Below, piece by piece: positions 45,378 to 53,532 of a stretch of DNA of 64,000 nt. A program made the position numbers and the translations under genes. The DNA lies in contig NZ_NNBK01000001.1 of NCBI RefSeq assembly GCF_002803075.1, positions 62,001 to 126,000 on the forward strand, in the 5' to 3' direction. Under the pieces are notes generated by a model. That model was not told the DNA's origin. It ran no database searches and saw only the letters and a program-made list of their open reading frames with translations. Position 1 is the stretch's first letter. Every line of letters starts with the position of its first letter. The stretch is from Streptomyces sp. CB01373 (GTDB lineage Bacteria; Actinomycetota; Actinomycetes; Streptomycetales; Streptomycetaceae).

Positions 45378-46576
45378 CTCTTCGGGACGTCTTTGACGAA
45401 CACGATCCCGTCGTTGTCCGCCAGGTGGGCCGGATCAAGCGGGGAGTAGCCGAACCAAGGGGACACGCGGGGCGCGGGCCGCGTATCGCCGAGGGCCGTG
45501 GCCAGCTGTGGGGCGTCGATGACGCAGCGGTCTTCCGGGAGCGCGTACAGGAGTCCTTCGACGGTGTCCGGGGGCGGGGTGTCCACTCCCTGGTGCCGGA
45601 TCGTGCCGAGGGCCGTAGCCACGAAGGCGTACTCCTCGCCGAGTTGGGCGCTCACCAGCGCACCGGCGCTCCACCATTCCACCGGCCCCTGCCACATCTG
45701 CATCGTGCTCTTCTCCCGTTGGAGGTGGGAGTTGTGGGCGTAGACGAGTGCCGGTCCCCGAGCAGCGGTGGCAAGGAGGTTGTGGGCCATCATCAAAGCC
45801 CGCAGCGCGCACAGCCGCGTCATGCGGGCCGGTGAGGTGTCGGCCATCCAGTAGTGGTAGCGAAGCAGGCCAGTCGCGGTGCGCCCGTACAGCCGTGCTC
45901 GGTCCCAGTCGTCCCGCGAGTTCACTGCGAGCAGGTGGGGCGTCTGCACGTCGAGCAGCGCCACCAAATCGTCGGCAAGCAGCCGCAGCTGACCGGCCTC
46001 GGCCGACTGCCCCACGGACTGGGCCGGGTCCATCATCGCGGCGGGATTGGTCCACCGGTCGTCGGTGCCGAGCAGGTGGTCGAGTATTTCCACGGTGCAC
46101 GGGAGCAGGTCCGCGTCCACCCGTGCCGCGAGGTAGCCGTGGAGTGCAGTGAGGGCCTGCCGGGGGCTCGCGGCGCCGGTGATCTCCAACGGGCCGTCGA
46201 AACCGGCGAAGCGGAGCCGCTCGGACGCGGGCCGGCCGTCGTTGTAGGCGCGCATCCAGCGCACGAGCTCGCGGTTGGCCGCGGAGGTGCCCCAGCCGTG
46301 GCTGAACCCCTGCTCCATGACCTCGTCAAGAGTGCCCGTGCCTGAGGTGACGTGGTCGTCCACGACCAGGCCCATCATGCAGTCGCTCTCGATCGCGATC
46401 GTCCGGTAGCCCTCCTGCTCGACGAGCTGCCGGAACAGCTCGTTGCGCAGGTCGAGCAGCGTGTCCTCGCCGTGGGTGGGCTCGCCCAGGGCAAGCAGCC
46501 GGGGCCGGGCCGGGAGCAGCCTCATGACGGCGGCAGCCTCGACGGCATGGGCGGTGTCCTTGATGTCAGTCGCCAT
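45374..46576 (-). CDS. Erythromycin esterase family protein
   Basis: A 400-residue protein of the erythromycin-esterase/succinoglycan-biosynthesis fold. Family motifs: LLALGEPTHGEDTLLDLRNELFR with the His-Gly-Glu active-site region, TIAIESDCMMG, LVYAHNSHLQRE and the aromatic EWWSAGALVS. Some members hydrolyse the macrolactone of erythromycin; many others have unknown substrates. Start ATG 46576. It is divergent from a MerR-type regulator of the TioE kind, with about 60 bases between starts, which suggests drug-responsive control. Confidence 0.85.
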   Translation of the reverse strand: MATDIKDTAHAVEAAAVMRLLPARPRLLALGEPTHGEDTLLDLRNELFRQLVEQEGYRTIAIESDCMMGLVVDDHVTSGTGTLDEVMEQGFSHGWGTSAANRELVRWMRAYNDGRPASERLRFAGFDGPLEITGAASPRQALTALHGYLAARVDADLLPCTVEILDHLLGTDDRWTNPAAMMDPAQSVGQSAEAGQLRLLADDLVALLDVQTPHLLAVNSRDDWDRARLYGRTATGLLRYHYWMADTSPARMTRLCALRALMMAHNLLATAARGPALVYAHNSHLQREKSTMQMWQGPVEWWSAGALVSAQLGEEYAFVATALGTIRHQGVDTPPPDTVEGLLYALPEDRCVIDAPQLATALGDTRPAPRVSPWFGYSPLDPAHLADNDGIVFVKDVPKS

Positions 46577-46592
46577 GCCTTAAACGGTATCG

Positions 46593-46615
46593 TTGAACCT
46601 TCGGTTGAAACTTTC
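46593..46615. promoter_or_regulatory. Candidate MerR-type operator between esterase and regulator
   Basis: TTGAACC TTC GGTTGAA (46593-46609) is palindromic with one mismatch, and GAAACTTTC (46607-46615) overlaps it. MerR regulators bind such dyads between widely spaced promoter boxes. I could not assign -35/-10 boxes with confidence in this 58-base divergent region. Confidence 0.4.
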
Positions 46616-46634
46616 CCGCGATATCGTCAGTTCT

Positions 46635-47384
46635 ATGGGGCGAAACCTTCAAAACGGCGAGCGACTCAGGCCGGTTGATCTGGCGCGCGCGCACGGCCTG
46701 TCCACACAGGCGATCAGGAACTACGAGGAGGCCGGCATCCTTCCGGCCGCCGGTCGCACACCCCACGGCTACCGCACCTACACCTCGCTGCACGCGCGGG
46801 CCCTGCGAGCGTTTCTCGCCCTGGTGCCCGGCCACGGCCACCAGACGGCAACGTCGATCATGCGGGCCGTGAACCAGGGCGCGGCCGGGGAGGCGTTCCG
46901 CCTCATCGACGAGAGCCACGCACAGCTCCTCGACGACCGGCGGACCCTCCGGGCAGTGGAGAGCGCTCTGCGCGACCTGGAGCCCACCACGGCGCCCGAG
47001 CCCGGTGTTGGGTCCGAGCCAGCCGCGGTGTCCGGGTCCGGCGGCACGTTCATCGGGCCGCTGGCAGGGAAGCTCGGAATTCGGCCCGCGACGCTGCGCA
47101 AATGGGAGCGCGCCGGGCTGGTGTGCCCGCGCCGCGACCCGCTGACCGGGTACCGCGTCTACCACGAGGCCGATGTACGGGACGCCCGGCTGGCCCACCA
47201 GCTCAGGCGCGGCGGCTACCTGCTTGAGCAGATCGCCCCGCTGATCGCCCAGGTACGGGCGGCCGGCGGGCTGGAGCCGTTGGCGACGGCACTGCGCGAC
47301 TGGCACCGTCGGCTGTCCACCCGCGGGCGAGCGATGCTGACCGGGGCCGCCGAGCTGGAGGTGTACCTCCGCGAGCGCGAATGA
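46635..47384 (+). CDS. TioE-type transcriptional regulator with two MerR HTH domains
   Basis: A 249-residue regulator with an N-terminal MerR HTH (RPVDLARAHGLSTQAIRNYEEAG, then YRTYTSLHAR) and a second one at about residues 140-210 (GPLAGKLGIRPATLRKWERAG, then YRVYHEADVRDARLAHQL). The double-HTH architecture is that of TioE-family regulators, which control resistance genes in drug clusters. Start ATG 46635. Its stop overlaps by ATGA the start of a chimeric frame downstream. Confidence 0.85.
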   Translation: MGRNLQNGERLRPVDLARAHGLSTQAIRNYEEAGILPAAGRTPHGYRTYTSLHARALRAFLALVPGHGHQTATSIMRAVNQGAAGEAFRLIDESHAQLLDDRRTLRAVESALRDLEPTTAPEPGVGSEPAAVSGSGGTFIGPLAGKLGIRPATLRKWERAGLVCPRRDPLTGYRVYHEADVRDARLAHQLRRGGYLLEQIAPLIAQVRAAGGLEPLATALRDWHRRLSTRGRAMLTGAAELEVYLRERE

Positions 47385-48016
47385 GACTTCGGCCGCCAGC
47401 CGAAGACAACAAGGGTCACCTACGGTTCCGCTCGGCTGACCCGTCCGCAGATGTCGGCTTGTCGTTCCTGTCGGTCTGCCGGATCCGCCGGACCGAATCG
47501 CTCCCGCAGCGTTCGGAACGCCCCCCTCGGGTCTGGCGGCGTATTCACGAGGGTTTCCGTTTCGTCGCCGGCGACACCTCGCTGCGCGCCGTGTGTCTCG
47601 CCTCGACCGCCTTCCAGTTCTCCCTGGCGGCCACGATGACCGTCGCTTCCGGGCTCGCGCTGAACCCGAGTCGGCCACGTAGGCTCTCGCGAACGGACCT
47701 TGAGCAGATTGCGAGCCGTGCAGTGATACGAGACCTCTACAACGTCCGGCTGCTGCCTGCGGAGGACACCACCACACCGCTCACCGACGAGGAAGAACAG
47801 CGAGCCCGCGCCATGCTGTTCAGTGAACTCGGCAACAAGATCGCCGACCAGGGCTGGGTACGTTTCCCGGCGTACACACCGGAGGACCGCCGGCGGCTGG
47901 TCGCTGTCGCGCAGCGCCTCACCGCCTACTGGGGGCAGCAGGTGTTCGTCGAGGCGGAAGACCAGTGCCGCGTCAGGCTCTGCCTCGCCGGATACGGAGC
48001 CCTGCCGAAATCGTAG
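47381..48016 (+). pseudogene. Chimeric frame: MFS transporter fragment joined to a hypothetical protein
   Basis: This 211-codon frame begins in an ATGA overlap with the TioE-like gene. Its first half contains LSFLSVCRIRRTE, RRIHEGFRFVAGDTSLRAV and STAFQFSLAATMTV, a piece from the middle of an MFS drug exporter. From about 47640 it switches to unrelated soluble sequence (LSRTDLEQIASRAVIRDLY, LTDEEEQRARAMLFSELG, GWVRFPAYTPEDRRRL), probably a small hypothetical protein that lost its own start. The junction indicates deletion/recombination. Whether the fusion is translated is unknown. Confidence 0.5.
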
Positions 48017-48097
48017 CGGCGGTGCAGACGGCGGCACGCGGCGCACTCAGAATCCGGGCCATCGTGGTGACCCGATTTCCTGGCCTGCGGCTGAGCC

Positions 48098-48535
48098 TTA
48101 CCAGGAGAACCAGCCTGGGGTGGCGGTGTAGACGTCTGGTGTGTAGTCGCATTGGTCTGCGGGAACTGATGCGTAAGCCCGCACCGCTTCTGCCGCGACC
48201 CGTTCCCCATGGACGTCCACCCTGTCGGCCGCTGTCAGAAGAGCACTGACAATCAGCAAGCAGGCGATGGGGAACACGCGGCGGGGAGGGCTGGTCCGCG
48301 CCACCATGACTGCCCCGAATGATGACGCCAAGAACGCGCCGCCGATCAGGACGAGCGCGGTGCCCGTGAACGGGCCCAGACTCGGCACGGGATGGCATAG
48401 CCCGTACTGGCGGCCATGCCCGATCAGCGGCACTCGCTCAACGAGAGAGGCCAGCCCCAGCAGCCACCCGAGCCCGAAAACAAGGAGCGGATGCACGCTG
48501 AAGCCGGGTTTTACCTCGTTGCTCTGGTCGATCAT
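48098..48535 (-). CDS. Hypothetical membrane protein
   Basis: A 145-residue protein with three hydrophobic segments (LLVFGLGWLLGLASLV, GTALVLIGGAFLASSFGAVMV, VFPIACLLIVSALLTAA) and a polar C-terminal tail with one Cys. No family recognised. GC and codon use are less extreme than in core genes, as elsewhere in this accessory patch. Confidence 0.55.
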   Translation of the reverse strand: MIDQSNEVKPGFSVHPLLVFGLGWLLGLASLVERVPLIGHGRQYGLCHPVPSLGPFTGTALVLIGGAFLASSFGAVMVARTSPPRRVFPIACLLIVSALLTAADRVDVHGERVAAEAVRAYASVPADQCDYTPDVYTATPGWFSW

Positions 48536-48674
48536 CGTGCTTCCCTCAAGAGTGGCCGCAGTTGAGGCGCACCCTATAGGGCCTCGACCTGCGAAGATCA
48601 GGCGGCAGCTGTCGTGCCTCGGCCGAGAGTCGCCTGGGACGGATAGCTGGCGGGGATCTCGGGGAGGGGATCAC

Positions 48675-49145
48675 ATGGAAGCGAGCGCTGCACGACCTGA
48701 TCCGCCGCGGCGTCGCCTCGTCCTGTACGCCGCCGGCTGGTTCCTCCTTGCTCTCTTCATGCTGGGCGGCTCTGTGGCATGGGGCGTGCTCGACTGGGCC
48801 GCCGCTCTGGGCACAGGCGCGGCAACCGGCACACTGCAGATCGATCGGTGTGAGACGAGATCTGGCTCGAGGGGTACAACGAAGCGGGTTTGCCTGGGCG
48901 TCTTCCGCTCGGAGACAGGTGAGCTTGATGAGCATGCAGACGTGCCATCCCAGAGCCAGGCCGGCAACTCCGTACCCGTGACACGAACGCTCCTCGGGGA
49001 GTACGTACAGCAGGATGGAAATTCCACAGCAGGAGCAGCAGTCCGAACACTGGTCTTCGCGACTGTGGGTGCCGGGTGCGGTGTGGCTGGCGGACGCTAC
49101 GTGCGTCGCTGCTTCAAGTGTTCCGCAACGTGTGATCGCGGTTGA
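48675..49145 (+). CDS. Hypothetical membrane protein with central exported domain
   Basis: A 156-residue protein: N-terminal helix at LVLYAAGWFLLALFMLGGSVAWG, a polar central domain with two cysteines (DRCETRSGS, RVCLGVF) and a second helix at AVRTLVFATVGAGCGVAGG. The start ATG 48675 is four bases past GGGGAGGGGA. The family is unknown; the layout resembles small DUF3592-like envelope proteins. Divergent from the preceding membrane-protein gene. Confidence 0.55.
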   Translation: MEASAARPDPPRRRLVLYAAGWFLLALFMLGGSVAWGVLDWAAALGTGAATGTLQIDRCETRSGSRGTTKRVCLGVFRSETGELDEHADVPSQSQAGNSVPVTRTLLGEYVQQDGNSTAGAAVRTLVFATVGAGCGVAGGRYVRRCFKCSATCDRG

Positions 49146-49466
49146 CGGAACGGCTCTGGGCGGGAGTTTCAATGACCGGGTCAAGGTAATGGGCCGTCCA
49201 CCAGTGAGGGCGGCAACTCGTCTCGGAGATCGTTTGTGCCTCAGCCGATGAAAGCGAACCACGGCGGGCGGGCGCGCTGACCGATCAGGCGCGCGTGTGC
49301 CTCGCTGAGCCCCACCGGCCTCAACCGCGCTGCCGGCTTTGTGGCCTCGGGCTGAGTCAGGACGTCTGTGTGATGGGCCACCGAACAACTTACGGAGCTG
49401 CTTTGGCGCGAGTGATCACGGCCTCGTAAGCTTCCGGCGAGTCGGGCAGTCTGTGGACCTGCTCCG

Positions 49467-49583
49467 GCCGGGTTCGTCCTGGGTGTCCTCCGCCTGCGCA
49501 GTGGCGGCATCCTGGTCCCCTGCGGGGTGCACGTGGCCGCCGACGTCGTCATCGGGACACTCGCGGTGCTGGTTCTGCGGTGA
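49467..49583 (+). pseudogene. Possible CPBP (CAAX) protease C-terminal fragment
   Basis: Translation of this stretch gives GFVLGVLRLRSGGILVP then GVHVAADVVIGTLAVLVLR and a stop, the last helices of a CPBP-type intramembrane metalloprotease with the His of its final motif. No upstream part is present. The rest of 49146-49637 contains only incoherent frames. Confidence 0.35.
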
Positions 49584-49637
49584 GGTGCGGAGGGGAGGGC
49601 GCGCCGGTGGAGTGCCGGCGCGCCCGGGGTGTGGGCG

Positions 49638-50771
49638 TCAGCTCGCTGTGCAGCTGATCGAGCCGATCGGATAGTTGTTGCCCGTGGATGTGGCCGTGAA
49701 TCCGAAGAAGACACTGGCGTTGGTCGGTACGGTCTTGTTGTAGTCGGCGTTCTTGACCGTGATCGTGCCGTCCCCGGCCGTGGTCAGGTTGCCGTTCCAG
49801 GCACTGCTGATCTTGGTACCGGTGCCGGGCTTCCAGGTCACCGTCCAGCCGTTCAGCGGTGCCGTGCCGTGGTTCATCACCTCCACGGAGCCCTGGAAGC
49901 CGCCGCTCCAGGCGTTCTCCACGTTGTACACGGCCATGCAGGAGCCGGTCTGCGGACCGGACGGCGTCGGGGTCGGGGTCGGGGTGGGAGTCGGGGTCGG
50001 AGTGGGCGTCGGCGTGGGCGTCGGGGTCGGGGTCGGGGTCGGAGTCCCCGAGCCGGAGTTCCGGATGCCCGTCACCTCGCCGTGGCCGCCGTCGAACGCG
50101 ATGTCCGAGCAGGAGAAGAAGTTCTCCTGGCTGTCCGAGCGCACCCACTGGATGAAGAGCAGCGCGTTGCCCGAACGGCCGGACGGCAGCGGGAGGTTCC
50201 AGTAGTAGTGGCCGCCGTCGGTGCCCGGCGAACCCACCTGCGGCGGGTTGCTGACCGTCTGGATCAGGTCCAGGTCGGCCCAGCGCAGCTGGGACGTGGG
50301 CGTCCAGGACGGCTTGGTCAGGTAGACCCGGAAGTCACCCGGGTGCGCTGCCCAGTTGCTGTACTGGAGCTGCATCGTGGACCCGGAGGTCAGGTGGGTC
50401 CTGGGCCAGTCGGCGCGGACGGCGTTGTAGGCGGAGAAGTCGTACGGCGAGCGGTCTCCCGCGCTGCACAGGGTGCCGTCCGGCACATAACCCGAGTTCC
50501 GGCCACCGGCGTTGGAGTCGAGCACCGCGAACCAGTTGTACAGCGGCGTGGCACCGCTCTTGTTCAGGGCGTCCCGGCACGCGGGGTTCGTCGGGTCGAG
50601 ACTGCCGGTCGCCGTGCGGGCGTCCACGTAACACAGATAGGTGCGCGAACCGGGCATCATCGCCACGCCGTGCGCCTCGGCGCGGCCCTGACCGAGAAGG
50701 GTCAGGCCCAGTGCCGCGAGGAGGGTGGCGAAGGCCGCCGCCACCGACAGAAGTCTGCTGCGTCGAGCCAC
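49638..50771 (-). CDS. Lytic polysaccharide monooxygenase (AA10) with CBM2
   Basis: A 377-residue secreted copper enzyme oxidatively cleaving cellulose or chitin. The Sec signal peptide ends in GRAEA and the mature protein starts with His (HGVAMMPGSRTYLC), the first histidine of the copper brace; the second lies in YSNWAAHPGDFRVY. AA10 continues to DIAFDGGHGEV. Then a Pro-Thr repeat linker leads to a C-terminal CBM2 (CMAVYNVENAWSGGFQGSV to the last Cys) that binds cellulose. Start GTG 50771 with GGAAGGA. It is the second gene behind the GH12 endoglucanase (38 bases apart) and shares its CebR-controlled promoter. Confidence 0.93.
   Translation of the reverse strand: MARRSRLLSVAAAFATLLAALGLTLLGQGRAEAHGVAMMPGSRTYLCYVDARTATGSLDPTNPACRDALNKSGATPLYNWFAVLDSNAGGRNSGYVPDGTLCSAGDRSPYDFSAYNAVRADWPRTHLTSGSTMQLQYSNWAAHPGDFRVYLTKPSWTPTSQLRWADLDLIQTVSNPPQVGSPGTDGGHYYWNLPLPSGRSGNALLFIQWVRSDSQENFFSCSDIAFDGGHGEVTGIRNSGSGTPTPTPTPTPTPTPTPTPTPTPTPTPTPSGPQTGSCMAVYNVENAWSGGFQGSVEVMNHGTAPLNGWTVTWKPGTGTKISSAWNGNLTTAGDGTITVKNADYNKTVPTNASVFFGFTATSTGNNYPIGSISCTAS
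49963..50046. repeat. Hexanucleotide repeat encoding the Pro-Thr linker
   Basis: About fourteen tandem GGNGTC units (mostly GGGGTC, on the plus strand) encode the (PT)n linker of the LPMO. The near-identical units make it prone to slippage and to assembly errors in copy number. Confidence 0.8.
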
Positions 50772-50809
50772 GTTCGGTCCTTCCTTCCTTGTGGGGGTGG
50801 TGGTGCGTC

Positions 50810-51970
50810 TCAGGCGGTGTTGCAGGCAGTGCCGTTGAGGGTGAAGGCACTCGGCGCGGCGAACGTGCCGCTGTAGGTGCCCTGGAAGCCGAACGTCTGG
50901 CTGCCGCCCGGCGCTATCTGCGCGTTGTGCGACAGGGCGGTCGCGGTGACGGTGCCCGAGGACGGGTTCACCGTGGCGTTCCATGCGCTGGTGACGCGCT
51001 GCCCGGAGGGCAGGGTGAAGCCGAGCTGCCAGCCGTTCACCGCCGCCGAACCGGTGTTGCGGACGGTGACGTCGGCGGTGAACCCGTCCGTCCAGACGTT
51101 CGTGGCGTACGTCACCGAACAGGCCGTCTGACCACCGGGGTTGCCGCCCCCGCCGCCACCGTTGCCGCCCCCGCCTCCGCCGCCGTTGCCACCCGTGCGG
51201 ATCTCCGAGGAGAACGAGGTCACGGCGAGGCCGGTACCGTTCTGCCAGGGCTCGAAGCCGGCCTGCACGCTCGTCAGGTACCAGTTGCTGGAGGCGAGTT
51301 GACGGGAGACCGCCTGCTGGACGAAGTCCATCACGTCGAAGTTCCAGCTGCTGATCGCCGACGGGGCGACGAAGGACAGCACGTTGTTGGAACCGTTGCT
51401 GCCGGACCACACCTGCCAGGACCGCCCGGCGACCGTGGCCGTGCCGGTCTGCGAGCCCACCGGCTGGACCGGGCCGACCTTGTTGAACCAGACCATGATC
51501 TCGGTCCGGTTCACGCCGTCCTTGCGGGCCGTCGGGTCCAGCCAGATGTCGTACGCGGCGTCGTAGACCGCGTCACTGACATAGCCGTACGAGATGCTGG
51601 TGGGCGCGCTCGAGATGGTGTCAAGGCGGGCCGGGAGCGCCGTACCCGGCGAGCAGTTGGTGTAGTGGCAGCCGTTGTAGACGGACGGGTACGACTTCGG
51701 CGCGCCGTTGGTGGCCACCGAGCCGTCGGCCCGGTTGATCCGGAAGCCGGAGTCCGTCACGGTGATGCACTGGGCGGCGCTGGTGCCCCAGCGGTTGTTC
51801 TGGACCACGTAGCGGCCCTGGATCGTGGTCGTTCCGTAGGCGTCGCAGATCTGGGTGTCGGCGTGCGCCGCCGGAGCGGCCGCCAGGAAGGCGGCGACCA
51901 GGGCGAGAGCGGTGAGCAGCGCGCACAGCACGCCGCGCGCGGTATCGAGTCGATGGGGCAGCAGTCGCAT
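50810..51970 (-). CDS. Secreted GH12 endoglucanase with CBM2
   Basis: A 386-residue endo-1,4-beta-glucanase. The signal peptide covers about 40 residues, ending APAAHA. The GH12 domain shows WGTSAAQCITV, NRTEIMVWFNK with the nucleophile Glu, and AGFEPWQNGTGLAV with the acid/base Glu. A Gly/Asn linker (GGNGGGGGGG) leads to a C-terminal CBM2 (CSVTYATNVWTDGFTADV to NGTACNTA). Similar to CelB-type enzymes of Streptomyces. Start ATG 51970 after GAAGAGG. It heads an operon with the LPMO, under a strong promoter and CebR box. Confidence 0.94.
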   Translation of the reverse strand: MRLLPHRLDTARGVLCALLTALALVAAFLAAAPAAHADTQICDAYGTTTIQGRYVVQNNRWGTSAAQCITVTDSGFRINRADGSVATNGAPKSYPSVYNGCHYTNCSPGTALPARLDTISSAPTSISYGYVSDAVYDAAYDIWLDPTARKDGVNRTEIMVWFNKVGPVQPVGSQTGTATVAGRSWQVWSGSNGSNNVLSFVAPSAISSWNFDVMDFVQQAVSRQLASSNWYLTSVQAGFEPWQNGTGLAVTSFSSEIRTGGNGGGGGGGNGGGGGGNPGGQTACSVTYATNVWTDGFTADVTVRNTGSAAVNGWQLGFTLPSGQRVTSAWNATVNPSSGTVTATALSHNAQIAPGGSQTFGFQGTYSGTFAAPSAFTLNGTACNTA

Positions 51971-52032
51971 AGGGGGGCCTCTTCGAGGGGCGACGTCATA
52001 GGGGAGGAGGAGTGCTCCCGTTCGCGCTTCTG

Positions 52033-52046
52033 TGGGAGCGCTCCCA
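52033..52046. promoter_or_regulatory. CebR-box operator
   Basis: TGGGAGCGCTCCCA is the perfect 14-base palindrome bound by CebR, the LacI-family cellobiose-responsive repressor of Streptomyces cellulose genes. It lies just downstream of the predicted transcription start of the GH12/LPMO operon, where bound CebR would block elongation. Confidence 0.92.
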
Positions 52047-52060
52047 TCGTTTAGAACCGG

Positions 52061-52089
52061 ACTATAGAAGCGATACATGTCCCTGACAA
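52061..52089 (-). promoter_or_regulatory. Promoter of the GH12/LPMO operon
   Basis: On the minus strand TTGTCA (52084-52089) and TATAGT (52061-52066) are separated by exactly 17 bases, a near-consensus housekeeping promoter. Transcription would start near 52054, placing the CebR box at about +8 to +21 and leaving a leader of about 85 bases before the GH12 start. Confidence 0.75.
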
Positions 52090-52267
52090 GGCTGTGGGCG
52101 AGACAAAAAGAGGGTGCGGGAGCGGGCTGTTTCAGCCCTCCACGCCTGTGCGGCCGGCCCCCAGCGCCTCCGCGAGGCGACCCGCGAACGCCTCGGGGCT
52201 GCTATTTCCTTGGTCGGATGGCTGGCCCTCTTCTGCGAGCCCGACATCGAGGGCCTGCGTCGAGCGC

Positions 52268-52442
52268 CAGGCTGACCGTGTGCGCCGGCTCGCTGAGCCG
52301 TCACCAGATGGCGCGCCGGGCGGCCCATGCCTTGGCCGCTCTGCTGCGTCAGCCCCTGATCGACATGCCCGGCAACCACGTGGCCGCAAGCGCGGAGCCG
52401 GCAGAGTTCGCTCGCGCTCTCGTACCGCTACTCGCCCCCTGA
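52268..52442 (+). pseudogene. Alpha/beta hydrolase C-terminal fragment
   Basis: The frame ends with VCAGSLSRHQMARRAAHAL, then LIDMPGNHVAASAEPAEFA and LVPLLAP, typical of the last helices and His loop (PGNH) of alpha/beta hydrolases. Only about 57 codons remain and the sequence upstream does not continue the fold. Likely a relic. Confidence 0.5.
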
Positions 52443-52516
52443 GCACACGTCCCCGCACGACCAGTCGGTCGTCCTGCACTCGAACGAGCGGTGCAGGTGC
52501 CGGTCCAGCAGTGCAG

Positions 52517-52543
52517 CAGGTCCTGGAGTGTGTCCAGGACCTG
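52517..52543. terminator. Perfect 11-base inverted repeat
   Basis: CAGGTCCTGGA (52517-52527) pairs exactly with TCCAGGACCTG (52533-52543) around GTGTG. It lies after the hydrolase relic and about 105 bases before the VOC gene, consistent with a terminator. Confidence 0.55.
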
Positions 52544-52648
52544 GTGGAGGGGCAGACCGGCGTGTGAGCTTTTGGGCCTCCTTGCCCGACGGCCGCCCTC
52601 CGGGGAAATGGACGGCAGAGTCCCAAGTCCCCTTGGTACGGTGCTCCG

Positions 52649-53083
52649 ATGTCAGCGATCAAGAAGTTCCAAGTCACCTTTGACTGCGCAGAACCTGAGC
52701 GTCTCGCTCGTTTCTGGTGCGAGGTGTTGGGGTATGTCGTACCGCCGCCGCCAGAGGGGTTTGCCACTTGGGATGATTTCAAGGGTTCGCAACCACCTGA
52801 GCAGCGGGATTCATGGTTCGCCTGCATAGATCCCTCAGGTGTGGGCCCGCGACTGTACTTCCAGCGCGTCCCCGAAGGCAAGATCGTTAAGAATCGGGTG
52901 CATCTCGACGTCCGGGTCGGCACCGGTCTCGTCGGGGACGAGCGCCTCGCTACGCTCGAAGCTGAGTGCGCACGACTGGTTGCGCTCGGTGCGACCCACG
53001 TGCAAACGCTGTACGCCGATGAGGAGAACGAGTCGTGCATCCCGATGCTGGACATCGAGGGCAACGAGTTCTGTATCGACTGA
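52649..53083 (+). CDS. VOC family (glyoxalase-like) protein
   Basis: A 144-residue protein with the two beta-alpha-beta-beta-beta modules of the VOC superfamily: FQVTFDCAEPERLARFWCEVLGY at the start and NRVHLDVRV, then CIPMLDIEGNEFCID at the end. A metal-binding His (VHLDV) and Glu (GNEF) pattern is present. Such proteins include glyoxalases, dioxygenases and drug-binding resistance proteins; the function is open. Start ATG 52649. Confidence 0.85.
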   Translation: MSAIKKFQVTFDCAEPERLARFWCEVLGYVVPPPPEGFATWDDFKGSQPPEQRDSWFACIDPSGVGPRLYFQRVPEGKIVKNRVHLDVRVGTGLVGDERLATLEAECARLVALGATHVQTLYADEENESCIPMLDIEGNEFCID

Positions 53084-53099
53084 GCGTATGGGGCGGCAG

Positions 53100-53234
53100 T
53101 CATCCCGTGAGGGCGAGGTTGTGCAGCCGGGCGATGCCGAGCAGGCCGGTACCCCGGCAGCCGCCGTCCGCCTCTTCGAGGAAGACGAGCAGCACGGGCC
53201 CGCTGCCGGACACGTCGCAGCAGAGGTCACTCAT
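53100..53234 (-). CDS. Small open frame coupled to the DUF397 gene
   Basis: A 44-codon frame starting at ATG 53234 inside the end of the DUF397 gene (ATGAGTGA overlap), reading MSDLCCDVSGSGPVLLVFLE and ending ARLHNLALTG. DVSGSGPVLLVF resembles the first strand of alpha/beta hydrolases, so it may be a relic rather than a real small protein. Reported because of the overlap. Confidence 0.3.
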   Translation of the reverse strand: MSDLCCDVSGSGPVLLVFLEEADGGCRGTGLLGIARLHNLALTG

Positions 53235-53532
53235 GCGCGGCGAAGCCTATGAACTCCGACCAGACGGTGGGGGAGAGGGCGAGCTGAGGGCCGCTGGTGT
53301 TCTTGGAGTCACGGACGTGGATGGCGGAGGCGCAGGTGGCCACCTCGACGCAGTCGCCTGAACTGTCACCGCTGTACGTGGACTTGCTCCAGGCGAGGGC
53401 TACTTCGACACAGTCGTCGCCGTCGGTCCCGCTGTAACTGCTCTTGAACCAGGCGAGCGCCACCTCGACGCAGTCGCCGTCGGTGCCGCTGCTGTAGCTG
53501 CTCTTGAACCAGGCCAGTTCATCGGTGCTCAT
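53227..53532 (-). CDS. DUF397 protein with triplicated motif
   Basis: A 101-residue protein. DUF397 domains usually contain one W-x-KSSYSG-x-GDCVEVA motif. Here the motif is repeated three times in tandem (residues about 6-25, 26-45, 46-66), each LAWxKSxYS then DCVEVA, followed by the normal tail VRDSKNTSGPQL. DUF397 genes typically accompany XRE/DUF5753 regulators, as here, with an ATGA overlap, and influence sporulation or secondary metabolism (BldB/AbaA-like pairs). The biochemical role is not known. Confidence 0.88.
   Translation of the reverse strand: MSTDELAWFKSSYSSGTDGDCVEVALAWFKSSYSGTDGDDCVEVALAWSKSTYSGDSSGDCVEVATCASAIHVRDSKNTSGPQLALSPTVWSEFIGFAAHE

Noticed and set aside
49015..49251. 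Frame containing VIAVDGTALGGSFN, possibly a transposase piece
   Set aside because: Only about ten residues recall ISAs1-type transposases (AVDGK motif) and the key Lys is absent; too little to call.
49963..50046. Regular short repeats as a possible CRISPR array
   Set aside because: The units are six bases, contiguous and in frame as (PT)n inside the LPMO linker; there are no spacers and no cas genes.
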